Shown here in pieces: positions 33,084-34,043 of a DNA stretch of 34,043 bases. Below the pieces are notes generated by a model that had not been told where the DNA came from, did no database searches, and saw nothing but the letters and a program-made list of their open reading frames with translations. How positions within the stretch are numbered: the first letter of the stretch is position 1; each line of letters opens with the position of its first letter. The DNA is from Endozoicomonas sp. SESOKO1 (GTDB lineage Bacteria; Pseudomonadota; Gammaproteobacteria; Pseudomonadales; Endozoicomonadaceae): the NCBI RefSeq assembly GCF_024606265.1, contig NZ_JAHHPP010000162.1:1-34043 (forward strand), given 5' to 3'. The position numbers and the translations under genes were made by a program.

Positions 33084-33507
33084 TTAATTGTACTGGTATA
33101 AAAAATACCACGCGGAAGTTGGGTGTCTGGAATAATTATCAATGATTTGAATTTGCCCCAAAATATAAATGAGATTCAGGAAGCCAGTCATTGACAACTT
33201 AATAGATTTGAGCATTATAGATTGAAGCATTGTGCTGTCGACTTGAATCGTGGCAGTACTTTTTTTGCCGGTTTTCCGCCAGTTCCAGAAGTTGTAATCC
33301 TGCAGTGGTAAAGCAACGTGGTCGGGATTTATACGGGTAAACACTTCCATCCCAAAACGATGCTCAAGTTCCTCCTGCTTCTGGTTGCACAGGGCTGACT
33401 AGAATGGAATATAAAAGACTATAGTCTTCTACCAGGCGGCCACTTTGGTGATTGGCTTTCAGTATTTTAAGGTAACGTAACTCAAGATCCGGCTTCTGCA
33501 CTGTCAT
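33084..33507 (-). pseudogene. frameshifted unknown gene
   Basis: A well-placed ATG at 33507 (with AGGAGAAAGG upstream) reads MTVQKPDLELRYLKILKANH and ends after 47 codons at 33364. The sense continues in another frame as ALCNQKQEELEHRFGMEVFT, FTRINPDHVALPLQDYNFWN and on to a stop at 33084. A single extra base in GTCAGCCCTG, near 33383-33392, would join the two halves into one reading frame of about 140 residues. I do not recognise the family. It may be a real pseudogene, or a sequencing error. Confidence 0.5.
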
Positions 33508-33585
33508 TATTTGCCTTTCTCCTGAAGTCAGTTCATAAGACTATCATTTTTCTTCACTTTTTATCAGGAGCATGAGTTTGATCCT

Positions 33586-33748
33586 AGGAGCCTGACCGAG
33601 AATAGCGCCCGTAGCGAGGATGGCAGCAAATTGAGGATAAAAATTTCGTTTTGTGAGGTGAATAGCGGGGCTATTTGCCGAACAAAACGGACTTTTTAGA
33701 CCAATTTGCTGCCACCGCAGTAGGGCAGTCTATTCTCGGACAGGCTCA
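33586..33748. mobile_element. 163-bp MITE-like element, near-complete hairpin
   Basis: Terminal inverted repeats: GAGCCTGACCGAGAATAG (33588-33605) pairs with CTATTCTCGGACAGGCTC (33730-33747), one mismatch. Inside, GGCAGCAAATTG (33622-33633) pairs with CAATTTGCTGCC (33702-33713), CGTTTTGT (33647-33654) with ACAAAACG (33682-33689), and AATAG/CTATT cap the centre (33661-33675). No coding capacity. A solo copy of its end lies at 8329-8355. An 81-codon ORF across it (33675-33917) is considered spurious. Confidence 0.65.
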
Positions 33749-33845
33749 TAGCACCATGGCGAGGATAGAACCTGGGGGCTGCCCGGGAATATCTGATATG
33801 AATGGTTTTCAGGGGCATGCAGTTAACCTGCCCGCCCCGCTGGAC

Positions 33846-34043
33846 TCAAACCCATGCGCTCTCTTTCTTGCGAATCTTCAACATCGGCAGGAACAATCCA
33901 AGAAGAACCCCCAGTAATATCGTACCACCACCAATAAGAAACCAGTGCAGTTTATCATCCCTAACCAGCTGATGATTTTCTGCCTGCAGCACCTGCAACT
34001 GGTTTTCAGCCGTTCGTTTTCCTCAACCAGCTGTTGGTTACGG
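33846..34043 (-). pseudogene. 3' end of a TIGR04211-like SH3/coiled-coil membrane protein, frameshifted, cut by window edge
   Basis: The minus strand reads NQQLVEENERL, then, after a one-base frame change near 34003-34009, ENQLQVLQAENHQLVRDDKL, a membrane helix (WFLIGGGTILLGVLLGLFLP) and a basic end (MLKIRKKESAWV) with stop at 33846. A coiled coil, one C-terminal helix and a short basic tail is the hallmark of the TIGR04211 (YgiM-like) SH3 proteins. Restoring one G in CTG-GAA-AAC would mend the frame. The upstream part is outside the window, so it may be a real mutation or an error. Confidence 0.55.

Noticed and set aside
33675-33917. 80-codon plus ORF
   Set aside because: Runs across the hairpin element and antisense to the TIGR04211-like end.

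Overview
The window looks like chromosomal DNA of a marine gammaproteobacterium, most likely Oceanospirillales/Endozoicomonas-like. This is inferred from the class Ia nrdA-nrdB-yfaE order, a pyrB-pyrI pair behind a pyrL-type attenuator, ackA-pta, RhlB- and RstAB-like proteins and a TIGR04211-type membrane protein. It has not been checked by any search. No phage, plasmid or CRISPR array is visible.

Layout. 1-2.1 kb: a DUF481 outer-membrane protein, a small unknown ORF, a CCACAGAG-type palindromic repeat and a GDCCVxC cysteine-rich protein. 2.3-5.7 kb: ackA-pta (minus strand) with a hairpin between the genes. 6-9 kb: a DUF805 membrane protein, a secreted M48 peptidase whose stop codon lies in a short repeat, and a hotdog thioesterase. 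9-12.6 kb: the accessory highlight, a copper-RiPP (HvfA/bufferin-type) cluster. It holds precursor hvfA with eight GKCG cysteine motifs, the DUF692/MNIO maturase hvfB, the DUF2063 partner hvfC, a DoxX-type hvfX, and an ECF sigma factor with a ZAS zinc-finger anti-sigma. Near-identical ECF-type promoters (TGTAAC, 16 bp, CGTTG) precede both hvfA and hvfX. 12.6-16.5 kb: galM, tmRNA (ssrA), a RelE/ParE-RelB-like toxin-antitoxin pair and an AT-rich SGNH hydrolase. 16.5-20.3 kb: a PIN-PhoH ATPase, a DEAD-box helicase and a small unknown gene. 20.4-22.2 kb: pyrBI with leader peptide, attenuator and promoter. 22.2-28.1 kb: a secreted lipase-like hydrolase and nrdA-nrdB-yfaE. The putative nrd promoter, with NrdR-type boxes and a DnaA box, lies about 500 bp upstream of nrdA. 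28.4-34 kb: an RstA/RstB-like two-component system, a convergent MutS-like ATPase with a membrane segment that overlaps the kinase gene, a frameshifted unknown gene, a 163-bp MITE-like hairpin element, and the frameshifted 3' end of a TIGR04211-like gene cut by the window edge.

How the parts work together. The hvf block is a self-contained, metal-responsive RiPP regulon: the sigma/anti-sigma pair probably reads stress and switches on both arms of the split cluster. The nrd and pyr blocks both supply nucleotides and each shows its own control device (NrdR/DnaA boxes; UTP-type attenuation). ackA-pta, galM, rhlB and ssrA are housekeeping. Repeats, frameshifts and a shifted stop codon collect at 8.3 kb and 30.7-34 kb, suggesting small-scale decay and mobile-repeat activity.
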